Positions 18,513-27,331 of a stretch of 64,000 nt of DNA are shown here, in pieces (positions within the stretch are counted from its first letter, which is position 1; the number at the start of each line of letters is the position of its first letter). The notes below the pieces were generated by a model. That model was not told the origin of the DNA. It was given only the letters and a program-made list of their open reading frames with translations, and searched no databases. The DNA lies in NCBI RefSeq assembly GCF_002943425.1, contig NZ_PTRA01000001.1, forward strand, positions 992,001 to 1,056,000, written 5' to 3'. This DNA comes from Siphonobacter curvatus (GTDB taxonomy: Bacteria; Bacteroidota; Bacteroidia; Cytophagales; Spirosomataceae). The position numbers and the translations under genes were made by a program.

Positions 18513-18905
18513 TCAGGCTTCGTCTTCGATAACCGTAAATTCAGCATCGCCCCAAAGCTCTTCCAGACGATAAAAATCTCGTCTCTCTTGTTTAAAGACG
18601 TGTGCCACTACATCGACATAATCGATCAGGATCCATTCTTTCTGACTTTTTCCTTCGCGATGCCAGGGATTCACACCCGTAGCCTTATGTACTTCTTCGT
18701 CGACCGAATCAGCAATAGCATCAATTTGCGTGTCTGATTTACCAGAGCAGATCACAAAGTAATCCGCAATGGCATTTTTCACGCCTTTCAAATTTAAAAC
18801 CACAATATTCTGGGCTTTTTTCTCCTGCATGCCTTTCACCACAAGTTGGCAGATTTCATCCGCCGAGATGTCATTTTCTTTGACGCGTTGAGCCGTTTCA
18901 ATCAT
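18513..18905 (-). CDS. rsfS: Ribosomal silencing factor RsfS
   Basis: RsfS/Iojap family protein that binds ribosomal protein L14 and blocks subunit joining when nutrients are limiting. The family core is clear in its 130 residues: ADYFVICSGKSDTQIDAIAD near residues 47-66, NPWHREGKS near 78-86, and WILIDYVDVVAHVF near 90-103. It is the first gene of a minus-strand unit with ftsH, 164 bases apart, and is divergent from birA, an arrangement common in Bacteroidota. The length is normal. Confidence 0.95.
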   Translation of the reverse strand: MIETAQRVKENDISADEICQLVVKGMQEKKAQNIVVLNLKGVKNAIADYFVICSGKSDTQIDAIADSVDEEVHKATGVNPWHREGKSQKEWILIDYVDVVAHVFKQERRDFYRLEELWGDAEFTVIEDEA

Positions 18906-19076
18906 TCGTTAAAAGATTACCGTTAGCGGCTGACAGAATCGATCTGTGTTCAGCATAACGAATCGAAGAGTTTAAATATTAAGATTACGAAGTACGCTTA
19001 AAATTAGGACTTGTACTTCATCTGACACGTATATAACGCTAGATTCGTAAATTTCCTCCCTTAAAACTAAAAATAA

Positions 19077-19838
19077 TTGTACAAATCTTATCCGAAGACC
19101 GATTTTTTAGGTCAAAAAATTATATATCTGCCAAGTTGTCATTCAACCAATGACCTAGCCGCCGATTATTTACGCGAAGAAGCTCCCGAGGGTCTTCTCA
19201 TTATTACGGATGAACAAACGGCAGGACGCGGACAACGCGGAAGTAGTTGGATTGCCAACGTAGGCGAAAACTTGACCTTTTCTTTTATTCTCAAGCCGAC
19301 GTTCCTGCAGGCCCCGCAGCAGTTTCGGTTGAGTATTGCCGTCGCTCTGGGGGTACACGACTTTTTGGCGCAATTGCTGGGGGAAGGCGTACGCATAAAA
19401 TGGCCCAACGATTTGTATTACAGGGATCAAAAACTGACGGGCATTCTGATCGAAAATTCCCTGATGGGAAGTACGTTGACCGGAGCTGTCGTAGGAATTG
19501 GTGTAAACATCAATCAACTGCAGTTCAGTGTGCCTACGGCCACGTCAGTCCGACAGATCACAGGTCGGGAATTTCACTTGGAAAATCTCCTGAGCCAGCT
19601 CTGTATGACTTTGGAAACCCGCTATCTACAATTAAAAAACGGGGACTACCTACATCAACGCCAGGAATACCTGGATCGTTTGTATCGGTATCAAACCTGG
19701 CACACCTATCAGGATACAACGGGTAATGTATTTGCGGGTAAAATCAGCGGCATCGCCGACAACGGGCAGCTCGAAGTCGAAACGGAAAGCGGTATTCGGT
19801 ATTTTGGTCTTAAGGAAATCATTTTTCTGCAGGAATAA
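19077..19838 (+). CDS. birA: Biotin-[acetyl-CoA carboxylase] ligase
   Basis: Biotin protein ligase that makes biotinyl-AMP and transfers biotin to the carrier protein of acetyl-CoA carboxylase. Residues 50-55 (GRGQRG) form the adenylate-binding loop; CHSTNDLAADY (21-31) and KWPNDLY near 108 are the other signature motifs. There is no N-terminal DNA-binding domain, so it is a catalytic-only class I enzyme and not a repressor. The start must be the TTG at 19077: MYKSYPKTDFLGQK is the conserved N-terminus and the next in-frame Met lies well inside the catalytic domain. Its stop is only 3 bases from that of the convergent permease. Confidence 0.93.
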   Translation: MYKSYPKTDFLGQKIIYLPSCHSTNDLAADYLREEAPEGLLIITDEQTAGRGQRGSSWIANVGENLTFSFILKPTFLQAPQQFRLSIAVALGVHDFLAQLLGEGVRIKWPNDLYYRDQKLTGILIENSLMGSTLTGAVVGIGVNINQLQFSVPTATSVRQITGREFHLENLLSQLCMTLETRYLQLKNGDYLHQRQEYLDRLYRYQTWHTYQDTTGNVFAGKISGIADNGQLEVETESGIRYFGLKEIIFLQE

Positions 19839-19841
19839 TTC

Positions 19842-21053
19842 CTAGAGTTCCTGATTGGCGGCTTTCTGGGCGGGCATCCAGGAGGCCGCCAGAGTAATAA
19901 TGATAATGGCGACGGTGACGCCAACCAGATCGAACAGCTGCATTCGGACGGGATACGCATCGACCAGCGAGCCGACCAGCTCCATTTTTATCAGACCATA
20001 TTCCTGCTGTAACCAGCAAATGCCAATACCAGTCAGTAGCCCTACCAAAGCCCCACTAAAGCCCACCAAAGCTCCTTCGGTGAGGAAAATTCGACGAATC
20101 AATCCGGGCCAGGCTCCTAAAGCCAGTAAGGTTGCCACGTCGGATTTTTTCTCGATGGCCAGCATGGACAGGGAGAAATAGATATTGAAGGAAGCAATAG
20201 CAACAATCAGTGTCAGGGTAATAAATACAAAGAGCTTTTCAATCTGAATGGCTCGGAACAAACTGGCGTGTTGTTCATCAGGATTTTGAACGTTGAACGT
20301 CGATCCTAAGGCCATTTTCACTTGCTTCTGTACCGATTCGACGGCTACACCCGGTTGTAATTGTAATTCCAGAGCCGTACGTTTTCCCTCCGTTTCGAAT
20401 AAATCTTCCGCAAATCGCAGGGGAACAAAAACGTACTGATCGTCAAAGGTTTGTTCGATACTGAAAATTCCTCCGGGCTGAATGTTTGCCTGATTGAAGG
20501 CATCCAGACCGGGAGCAGCCAGATTCGCATTTTTTCGGGGGTACCAGATTTCCAGCGGGGTTAGCGGATCTTCCGGTCTTAAACCCAGCATACGGGCTAC
20601 GCCAATGCCGAGTACGGCAAAATTTTGCTGTTGTTGTTGGAGGATCAGACTTCCGGCGATACGGGCGGTATCCATTTCTGGATGCGACTGTAAATTATCG
20701 TCCATCGCCTTGATGGTTACTACTGTTCGCTGATCTCCATACTGAACCAGAGCATTTTCTTCGTATACCTGCGTGATGTGCTTGATACCCTGAATTTTCT
20801 TAAGTTCCGTCCGGAGCGAATCCGTTACCCGAAAATTCTTGCCACTAGCGGGTACAATCCGTAAATCAGCATCAAAGGTTTTAAAAAGCTGCCGGTTAAA
20901 ATCTTCCAATCCATTGAATACGGATAAAACCACCACCAACGCCATTGTACCAATGCATACGCCCAGCATGGAAATGATGGCAATAAGATTGATAAACGAG
21001 GTTTTCTTCTTGGTAAGAAAATAGCGGCGGGCAACGAGAAAGGCCAGATTCAT
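19842..21053 (-). CDS. LolC/E-type ABC transporter permease
   Basis: Inner-membrane permease of the FtsX/MacB fold, resembling the lipoprotein-releasing LolC/LolE subunits. It has an N-terminal helix (about residues 21-45, INLIAIISMLGVCIGTMALV), a large periplasmic domain of roughly 220 residues, and three C-terminal helices near 272-295, 320-345 and 370-395. Membrane-adjacent YFLTKKKTSFIN and SVFNGLEDF are typical of the LolE group. At 403 residues it is full length. No LolD ATPase gene is adjacent, as is common in this phylum. A terminator separates it from rbfA upstream. Confidence 0.85.
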   Translation of the reverse strand: MNLAFLVARRYFLTKKKTSFINLIAIISMLGVCIGTMALVVVLSVFNGLEDFNRQLFKTFDADLRIVPASGKNFRVTDSLRTELKKIQGIKHITQVYEENALVQYGDQRTVVTIKAMDDNLQSHPEMDTARIAGSLILQQQQQNFAVLGIGVARMLGLRPEDPLTPLEIWYPRKNANLAAPGLDAFNQANIQPGGIFSIEQTFDDQYVFVPLRFAEDLFETEGKRTALELQLQPGVAVESVQKQVKMALGSTFNVQNPDEQHASLFRAIQIEKLFVFITLTLIVAIASFNIYFSLSMLAIEKKSDVATLLALGAWPGLIRRIFLTEGALVGFSGALVGLLTGIGICWLQQEYGLIKMELVGSLVDAYPVRMQLFDLVGVTVAIIIITLAASWMPAQKAANQEL

Positions 21054-21091
21054 GCCTAAACTTCAAAAGGGTAGGGAAGGAAATACAAAAA

Positions 21092-21123
21092 GATCCGGTT
21101 TCATCCACGGATAAAACCGGATC
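21092..21123 (-). terminator. Terminator between rbfA and the LolC/E-type permease
   Basis: A 10-bp perfect stem (21092-21101 with 21114-21123) is followed on the minus strand by TTTTTGTATTT. It suggests rbfA and the downstream permease are not simply co-transcribed. Confidence 0.8.
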
Positions 21124-21132
21124 GGCCCGTAC

Positions 21133-21510
21133 TTATTTTTCTTCGGGCTCGTCAGTAGCGGGCGGAATGGTGATTCCCGCAAACAGGGCATCCATTTTAG
21201 CCGCGTACTCGGAGGTGTCATCCAGAAAGAACTGTAATTCAGGAATGATCCGTACCTGATTCCGGATTTTATTCGCCAGAATCTGCCGGATCTGCTTCGT
21301 TTTTTCCTGGATATTTTTCAGCAATTGGTCTTTATCTTCCGTCAGCAGAAAACTCAGATACGCCCGGGCAATGCCTAAGTCGGGGCTTACTTTCACGTCC
21401 GTAACCGTAATGAACGCATTCCCAAACTGATTCCGCATTTCCCGTTGAAAAATATCTCCCAGGTCTTTCTGTATTTGCCGGGCAAATTTTTGTTGTCGTT
21501 TCGATTCCAT
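21133..21510 (-). CDS. rbfA: 30S ribosome-binding factor RbfA
   Basis: Ribosome maturation factor with a KH-like fold, acting on the 5' end of 16S rRNA in late 30S assembly. The 125-residue protein shows the family pattern: RQIQKDLGDIFQREM near the N-terminus, FITVTDVKVSPDLGIARAYL near residues 32-52, and RNQVRIIPELQFFLDDTSEYA near 85-105. The C-terminal tail is acidic. The length is typical. A terminator directly downstream separates it from the permease gene. Confidence 0.95.
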   Translation of the reverse strand: MESKRQQKFARQIQKDLGDIFQREMRNQFGNAFITVTDVKVSPDLGIARAYLSFLLTEDKDQLLKNIQEKTKQIRQILANKIRNQVRIIPELQFFLDDTSEYAAKMDALFAGITIPPATDEPEEK

Positions 21511-21803
21511 ACCATTCGTCTAGGGAGAGGAAGGCCTCTCCGGGGTTAAACTCATCCCGAACCCCGCAAATATCCGAATTTTCCCCGTGAGTTTAAGAAG
21601 GATCGCAGAGGTTTCGGAATAGAGTGGTTATTTTTACCATAGAATTACTGAAAAAGGAAAGGGTTGCAGGAGCGAATCAAATAGGAATCTACTCTATTTC
21701 CCCGGGCGAACTTTCTACGCTTAACCCTTTCTTCTAGGGTAAAATGAATTAAAGAATCAAGCCAAGGGTCTGATTCATTTCGATATAAAAACGCTTTACA
21801 ATC

Positions 21804-23213
21804 TTGCTTAGTTTTTTTCGGGTCAATGCGGCCTACCAGCTTTTCGTACTATTAGTGATCCTATTTCTGGTCCGACTTCCGGTACTGATGGGAACGACCC
21901 CGTTGCTGATTCCTGAAATGCAGTGGACGTTGCTGGGCGAACAACTCAGTAAAGGGCATGGCCTGTATGATGGGATTTGGGATAGCACGGCTCCCATGGC
22001 GGCGGCGGTATACGCGGGTCTGCACTGGATTTTCGGTCGTTCTGAAGTGATGTATCACTTTGTAGCCTACGCAATAGCCGCTTTTCAGATGATTTATTTC
22101 AATCTGATTATGAGTCGGCAAAGCGTTTTTTCGGACCGTAACTACGTACCCGGCTTTATCTATCTGGTGCTGATGAATCTGTCGTTTGATTATACGACGC
22201 TTTCTCCGGCTCTATTGGCAACGACCTTTTTGTTGCTAGCTCTGGGTACGCTGCTCAAACAACTCGACCGGGAAGGGATTCGGGATGAACTGCTCGAAGT
22301 AGGCTTTTACATTGGTATCGCTACGTTGTTTTACCCACCTTGTATGGTCTTTATTATCTGGGTGGTACTGGCCTTGCTGCTGTATAGTGGTGCGAGCTTT
22401 CGGCAGCACATCATGAATATCCTTGGATTTCTTTTCCCGCTGGTCATCGTGAACCTCTATTTTTATCTGGATGGTCGGTACGATGCCTTTACCCGGAATT
22501 TTCTCAGTATCATTTTCCAAATCCGCCAATACGATTTGAATGACTTTCAAACCCTGATTACAGTACTGATTTTTCCCGTATTATTGGCTGGATTAGGCTT
22601 TCTACAAATTCTCAAACACGGACGATATACAAATTTTCAGTCACGAGTACAGCAGGTGATGGCCTTGTATTTAGGAGCCTGCCTGCTTTCGGTGGGCTTA
22701 ATGGCTTATCTGGCTCCCATGCAGTTTGTCATTTTTACGCCCGGTCTGGCCTTTTTCAGTGTGTACTTCTTTGAAACCTACACCCGCCGCAGATGGATTC
22801 CTGAAATGATGTTTGTCATATTTGTGGGAGGAGTCGGAATTCTGTTTTATTTGACCTTGCTGCCCGCCTTTTCCAATACGATTCTCAAACTGGAAAACCT
22901 GACTGTACAACCCGTACGTTTACCTAGTGAGATTAAAAACAAACGAATTCTGGTATTGGGCGATGGCATGGGCGAGTACCTCGAAAATTATCCGGCAACG
23001 GCTTATCTGAACTGGAACTTGGCCCGTTTTGATCTGGAGAATCTGAACAATTACAATAACGTCATTAATATCCTGCGAAACTTTGAGAAGGATCCACCAG
23101 AGTACCTGATTGACCGCCGTAACCTGGCTCCGACCCTTTTCAAACGCATTCCCGCTTTGGCCCGGCAGTACGAGCAAATCGACAAAGGCATTTACCGGAA
23201 GATACACGCTTAA
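21804..23213 (+). CDS. Polytopic membrane protein, glycosyltransferase-39-like
   Basis: A 469-residue integral membrane protein with about 11 hydrophobic helices and a soluble C-terminal domain of about 100 residues. Some early features, GHGLYDGIWDSTAPMAAAVY near residues 50-70, resemble polyprenol-phosphate-dependent sugar transferases of the GT39/ArnT kind; overall it also resembles Bacteroidota DUF6427 membrane proteins. I would not assign a reaction. The start is a TTG at 21804, followed by MLSFFRVNAAYQL; the next ATG would delete the first membrane helix. It converges with rpiB across a shared terminator. Confidence 0.65.
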   Translation: MLSFFRVNAAYQLFVLLVILFLVRLPVLMGTTPLLIPEMQWTLLGEQLSKGHGLYDGIWDSTAPMAAAVYAGLHWIFGRSEVMYHFVAYAIAAFQMIYFNLIMSRQSVFSDRNYVPGFIYLVLMNLSFDYTTLSPALLATTFLLLALGTLLKQLDREGIRDELLEVGFYIGIATLFYPPCMVFIIWVVLALLLYSGASFRQHIMNILGFLFPLVIVNLYFYLDGRYDAFTRNFLSIIFQIRQYDLNDFQTLITVLIFPVLLAGLGFLQILKHGRYTNFQSRVQQVMALYLGACLLSVGLMAYLAPMQFVIFTPGLAFFSVYFFETYTRRRWIPEMMFVIFVGGVGILFYLTLLPAFSNTILKLENLTVQPVRLPSEIKNKRILVLGDGMGEYLENYPATAYLNWNLARFDLENLNNYNNVINILRNFEKDPPEYLIDRRNLAPTLFKRIPALARQYEQIDKGIYRKIHA

Positions 23214-23255
23214 AACGAAACGAGGCCCGACTCAGAAGTCGGGCCTCGTTTCGTT
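23214..23255. terminator. Bidirectional terminator between membrane protein gene and rpiB
   Basis: A 19-bp perfect stem (23214-23232 with 23237-23255) starts immediately after the plus-strand stop and serves two convergent genes. Confidence 0.85.
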
Positions 23256-23266
23256 ATGGAACATCT

Positions 23267-23695
23267 TTAGCAACTGATCTTTCCGACGCGAGTGGCATGT
23301 CTTCCTGCTTCGAAAGAAGTATCCAGGAACGTTTGTACGCAGGTTTCCGCAATTTCATAGGCAATGAAACGAGCGGGAATGCAAATGACATTTGCGTTGT
23401 TATGCTGACGGGAAAGTTCGGCTAATTCCCGGCCCCAAACCAGAGCTGCCCGAACATCCTGATGTTTATTCGCCGTAATGCAAACGCCCTGACCACTGCC
23501 GCAACACAAGACGCCAAAGTCCGCTTCCTGCGTCTCGACCGCTGAAGCCACGGGATGAGCAAAGTCTGGATAGTCAACGGAATCAAGGGAGTAGGTACCA
23601 AAGTCCGTGACGTGATGACCTTGCAGGGTAAGGTAATCGGCCAGGCGTTTTTTGTAATCAAATCCGGCGTGATCGGAGCCGATAGCAATTTTCAT
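23267..23695 (-). CDS. rpiB: Ribose 5-phosphate isomerase B
   Basis: LacAB/RpiB-family sugar-phosphate isomerase interconverting ribose 5-phosphate and ribulose 5-phosphate in the pentose phosphate pathway. From the ATG at 23695 (MKIAIGSDHAGFDYK) it has 142 residues, normal for RpiB. The active-site cysteine segment GVLCCGSGQG near residues 62-71 and the HNNANVICIPAR segment near 98-109 are conserved. A longer frame starting at 23731 adds 12 residues lacking family similarity. It complements the transaldolase gene at 11.2 kb in the same pathway, though not in the same operon. Confidence 0.94.
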   Translation of the reverse strand: MKIAIGSDHAGFDYKKRLADYLTLQGHHVTDFGTYSLDSVDYPDFAHPVASAVETQEADFGVLCCGSGQGVCITANKHQDVRAALVWGRELAELSRQHNNANVICIPARFIAYEIAETCVQTFLDTSFEAGRHATRVGKISC

Positions 23696-23835
23696 GCGTG
23701 TATTCGGAAGTTTAAGTAAAAACTGCAACATTACGGAGCGGAAAACAGTTATATCCTTCCCGTTTTACAAAAGTAGGGGCCTTCTATCAAAAGCCCTGCT
23801 CCAGCGGGAAAATGTTCAAGTAAACCACTTTTACG

Positions 23836-24651
23836 ATGTCAGAAAATAACCAAGAAATAAAGCCTACGGGATTACCACCGGTACCTGGAAGCGATGAAAA
23901 TATCCGCCCTTTAACCGATGTTTCCTTAATGAATCCGGCGGTCATTGAAGACGAAGCCCGTATTCGGGAAGCCTTCGAAAACCGAGACTGGGCCGAGATC
24001 AAGAGTGCCGATTCATGGGTTGTGTTTAAAGTAATGGCCGAGTTTGTGGAAGGGTTTGACCGAATGGCCAAAATCGGTCCCTGTGTCTCCATCTTCGGCT
24101 CGGCCCGTACCTTACCCGATCACCCGCACTACAAACTGGCGGAAGAAATTGCGGGAAAACTCGTGAAACTCGGCTATGGCGTGATTACGGGGGGTGGTCC
24201 CGGTATTATGGAAGCCGGTAATAAGGGTGCGAAGGAAAATGGCGGTAAATCCGTTGGATTAAACATCAAACTACCTTTTGAACAGCAGCCGAACATTTAC
24301 ATTGACCACGATAAAAGCATCAATTTTGACTTTTTCTTCGTACGGAAAGTAATGTTTGTCAAATACGCCCAGGGCTTCATTGCCCTGCCCGGCGGCTTTG
24401 GTACGATGGATGAATTGTTTGAATCACTCACGCTTATTCAGACCCAGAAAATTGGCCGTTTCCCGATTGTACTGGTGGGTCGCGAATACTGGAGTGGGCT
24501 GATTGACTGGCTCAGAAATGTAATGGGAGAAGAAAACGGCTACATCAAGTTAAACGACCTGAATTTGTTTAGCGTAGTCGATACGGCGGATGAAGCCGTG
24601 GGAGTTATCGAGAAATTCTATTCCCGCTATATGTTGAAGCCTAACTTCTAA
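23836..24651 (+). CDS. LOG family protein (TIGR00730)
   Basis: Rossmann-fold protein of the LOG family. Members characterised elsewhere are cytokinin-activating phosphoribohydrolases or nucleotide 5'-monophosphate nucleosidases. The two signature motifs are GGGPGIMEAGNKGA at residues 119-132 and PGGFGTMDE at 185-193. The N-terminal 75 residues precede the fold and look helical or linker-like, as in other Bacteroidota members. It is 271 residues long. It is bounded by strong hairpins, so it is probably transcribed alone. The natural nucleotide substrate is not predictable. Confidence 0.9.
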   Translation: MSENNQEIKPTGLPPVPGSDENIRPLTDVSLMNPAVIEDEARIREAFENRDWAEIKSADSWVVFKVMAEFVEGFDRMAKIGPCVSIFGSARTLPDHPHYKLAEEIAGKLVKLGYGVITGGGPGIMEAGNKGAKENGGKSVGLNIKLPFEQQPNIYIDHDKSINFDFFFVRKVMFVKYAQGFIALPGGFGTMDELFESLTLIQTQKIGRFPIVLVGREYWSGLIDWLRNVMGEENGYIKLNDLNLFSVVDTADEAVGVIEKFYSRYMLKPNF

Positions 24652-24658
24652 AATAAAT

Positions 24659-24702
24659 CGGTCTGGTACTAGATCCTGTTACTGGATCTAGTACCAGACC
24701 GT
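24659..24702. terminator. Bidirectional terminator after LOG gene
   Basis: An 18-bp stem (24659-24677 with 24685-24702) with a TGTTACT-like loop lies between convergent genes and has an A/T-rich tail. Confidence 0.85.
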
Positions 24703-24707
24703 AAAAA

Positions 24708-25661
24708 TTAAAAGGCGAGGTACGGTTCTAGTTTTTTCAGCGTAGCTTCGTCCAATAGCTTTACAGCTTTTAAATCAGCGGCCGACTGAAAAGCACCGTG
24801 TTGTTGTCGATAGGCTAGAATGGCTTTGGCTACGTAAGGCTTCAGGTAGGGGTGGCGAAACTGTTCCAGACTTACGTCATTGATTTTAATTTTCCGTACC
24901 GAACCCGGTCCCGTTAGTTGGCCGTGTTTTAGTAGCTCCTGTACTACGCTTGAATCGAGTCCCCAGACTTCCCGTAGTTGATTCTCGTTTACAAAACCAC
25001 CCAGATTCTCCCGGAATTTAATGATACGAAGGGCAAGCTTTGAGCCAATGCCGTAGACCTTCTTAAAATCAGTCGTATCTGCTTCATTTAGTTGAAAGGT
25101 AAACGTGGTACGCTCCGTTTTGACGAGTGTAGAACGGGTTTCGAAAACGGGCTTGGCATTTGAAGTGGAATAAAGAGGTGTTGTTGCGGGCAGACGAATG
25201 TACGCTTCCAGTTGCCGATACTGCTCTTCCAGGAAATCATAGATGCGTAGTAAATCTTCTTTTTTACGGAATATGCCCCCTTTGGATCGGTACTTGACGA
25301 TTCGCTCGGCCATCCAGCGGGCCACGCCTAATTCTTGTCATTGCTCGGAGGTGATGGTATTCGGGTTAAAGGCGAACAAACGCGTAGGTTTACCGAAACG
25401 CTTGTTGGGGGAATGGTTGTAATCGCGGGAATCGTGTTCGGTGTATGCTTTTTGCGTTTCAGACTGCACCTCCAACTGGGCCATCAGCGTGTCAAGCTTT
25501 TGGACATCCGGCGAATCCTGCACAGAATCAGGAAACAAATCCAGTACAAAAGGAGAGATAAGCAGTACAATTAGCAAACTTAGCAGAACCAGAAAGCCCC
25601 GTGATTCGGTGCGACTGAAGCCAAAATAATTCCGTACTCATTGGGTTAGTTTGGAAGGCAT
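24708..25661 (-). pseudogene. Helix-hairpin-helix (ComEA-like) protein gene with two in-frame TGA codons
   Basis: This minus-strand frame runs 317 codons from the ATG at 25661 to the stop at 24708, interrupted only by TGA at 25638-25640 (codon 8) and TGA at 25338-25340. No frameshift occurs. It encodes MPSKLTQ, TGA, VRNYFGFSRTESRGF, a membrane helix (about residues 24-40), a linker, FAFNPNTITSEQ, TGA, QELGVARWMAERIV, and several HHH motifs such as YGIGSKLALRIIKF and PYVAKAILAYR. Homologues are membrane-anchored HHH proteins that may bind DNA. Trp fits both TGA positions by family expectation. Other genes here end in TGA, so the code is standard. Readings: recent decay, sequencing error or readthrough. 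Confidence 0.75.
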
Positions 25662-25745
25662 ACTAGGAAGGATTAACAATCCAAAATTACAAATAGCTCT
25701 TTCCTAAAGTCCGACCGTATGCTAAGTAGAGGCACTTAAAAATAA

Positions 25746-25773
25746 AATCCGTACAGGTAAGCCCGTACGGATT
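25746..25773 (-). terminator. Terminator of the GH88 gene
   Basis: A 9-bp stem (25746-25754 with 25765-25773) is followed on the minus strand by TTTTATTTTT, about 20 bases after the GH88 stop. Confidence 0.8.
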
Positions 25774-25792
25774 CCGATAACCTAATACAATA

Positions 25793-27148
25793 CTATTTTC
25801 GTTGAAGAGCCTGTAACGAACTGTCGTTAATTTCAAAAGGCTGTTTTTTCAATAACTGAATGACTTCCGAAGCCGCCAGAATAACCGGACCGTACCCATG
25901 AGCCGCGTAGGGGCTGATGGGACGGTGGTAGTAAAAAGCCGGGTCGAAGCCCATACCCGTTCCTACGCAGGTACCTTCCACCTGTCCTTTGGCGTTCACT
26001 TTCGTAGAAACGGCATTCCAGGCCAGCAAACAGGCGGGGGCATAGGCTACCTTATCAATCCAGCCTTTATTGATCGCTCGGGCTAGGCAGTAAGCGTAAA
26101 TAGCCGTAGCAGAAGTTTCCAAATATGAATCATTGCGGTCTAGAAGCTGGTGCCAGAAGCCCGAACCCGACTGGCAGGCGGTCAAACCTTTCACGTGAGC
26201 TTGTAGCAATTCCAGAATTTTAGCCCGTTGCGGGTGATTATCCGGTAGTACGTCAAGTAGCTCCACTTTGGTCAGAATAGCCCATCCATTGGCCCGAGCC
26301 CAGTGAAACTCAGGATGGACATTCATTGCTTCGACCCAGCCGTGCATGTACAGACCTTTCTGGGGATTGAACATCCGCTTCGAAAACTGCATAACCTGTC
26401 GAGTCGCTTCTGTGTAATACTTCGCCTCGCCCGTAAGCTTACCCATCTGAGCGAGGGCTGGTACGCCCATGAATAAATCATCCAGCCAAAGCGTATTAGG
26501 TTGCGGACGATTACGGGCCAGCGTCCCATCCGATAAACGGTATTCTTTGGTAAGAATATACGTAATGAAATGATCGACGAGTGGACGTAGTGTCGCCTTA
26601 TTCCCACCTCGTACAGATTTAATCATAGCTGCCGTAAGGGCTCCACCATCATCCAACGCGTGCGGATTGAGAAACGCACGCATGGCGAGCCGATTCTGGG
26701 GATCTTCATTCAGGAGTTTCTGAAAATGAGGAGCGATTTCAGCCAGAAATTTTAGTCGTTCATTGGTATAGGCTTTGTACTTGGGATCACCCGTTGCTTC
26801 GCTAGCCTGTAACAGAGCCGCATACGTAACGCCCCATTCGTAACTGGTAAGGCGGAAGTCAGCTTTTGCAAAGGTGGTATTCGCATCAATGGAAGAAAAA
26901 TCTGTCAGAGTTTTATTGCTTTGTTTATCCGCAAGTTGAGCAGGCGTTACAGCGTTCAAGTACGTATAAACCCGGTCCAATACTTGGGTCACCGCTTCTG
27001 CTGAAACTTTACCATAAGGGACCGGATAGTCGGGTTGTAACAAGTGCAAAGGCGTATCAGCGTCGGTAGCCCGAGTCTCATTGCGTTGAGCAAAAGTTAT
27101 CTGACACAGCACCACTAAAGTAAGACTGGTGAAGATACATTTTTTCAT
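25793..27148 (-). CDS. Secreted GH88/GH105 unsaturated glucuronyl hydrolase-like protein
   Basis: Glycoside hydrolase of the GH88/GH105 clan, whose members remove unsaturated uronic acid residues from oligosaccharides released by polysaccharide lyases, such as rhamnogalacturonan or glycosaminoglycan fragments. From the ATG at 27148 it has a signal peptide (residues 1-20), then an (alpha/alpha)6 barrel. Candidate acid residues are Asp166-Asp167 in HALDDGGAL and Asp223-Asp224 in LWLDDLFMG. The GFWHQLLD and YLETSATAIYAYCLARAI segments are typical. No lyase or SusC/D genes are adjacent, so the substrate is open. It has its own terminator. Confidence 0.88.
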   Translation of the reverse strand: MKKCIFTSLTLVVLCQITFAQRNETRATDADTPLHLLQPDYPVPYGKVSAEAVTQVLDRVYTYLNAVTPAQLADKQSNKTLTDFSSIDANTTFAKADFRLTSYEWGVTYAALLQASEATGDPKYKAYTNERLKFLAEIAPHFQKLLNEDPQNRLAMRAFLNPHALDDGGALTAAMIKSVRGGNKATLRPLVDHFITYILTKEYRLSDGTLARNRPQPNTLWLDDLFMGVPALAQMGKLTGEAKYYTEATRQVMQFSKRMFNPQKGLYMHGWVEAMNVHPEFHWARANGWAILTKVELLDVLPDNHPQRAKILELLQAHVKGLTACQSGSGFWHQLLDRNDSYLETSATAIYAYCLARAINKGWIDKVAYAPACLLAWNAVSTKVNAKGQVEGTCVGTGMGFDPAFYYHRPISPYAAHGYGPVILAASEVIQLLKKQPFEINDSSLQALQRK

Positions 27149-27211
27149 GGAAGCGATTGTATAGAATAGGATAGAGTAACATACGCAGATCAAAGACGGA
27201 TAAATAAAAAA

Positions 27212-27232
27212 AAAGCCCTTAGACAGGGCTTT
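27212..27232 (-). terminator. Intrinsic terminator (minus strand)
   Basis: AAAGCCCT at 27212-27219 pairs with 27225-27232; on the minus strand a run of nine T follows. It lies about 60 bases before the GH88 start, so it ends a transcript coming from the right. Confidence 0.85.
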
Positions 27233-27331
27233 ATGATGGGTTGGATGAAACTAGTATTAAAGTCAAGATTGAAGGTTGGATATACTCAATGAATAGGCTA
27301 TGGTTGAACGATTATACCGATTGTTTTTTAG

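Noticed and set aside
25338-25640. Genetic code in which TGA means Trp
   Set aside because: Other genes in the window, for example the one ending at 4569, use TGA as their stop, and Trp is encoded by TGG elsewhere in the same HHH gene.
25338-25661. Separate small membrane protein gene upstream of the HHH gene
   Set aside because: It is in the same frame as the downstream HHH part, separated only by single TGA codons, and continues the same family protein.
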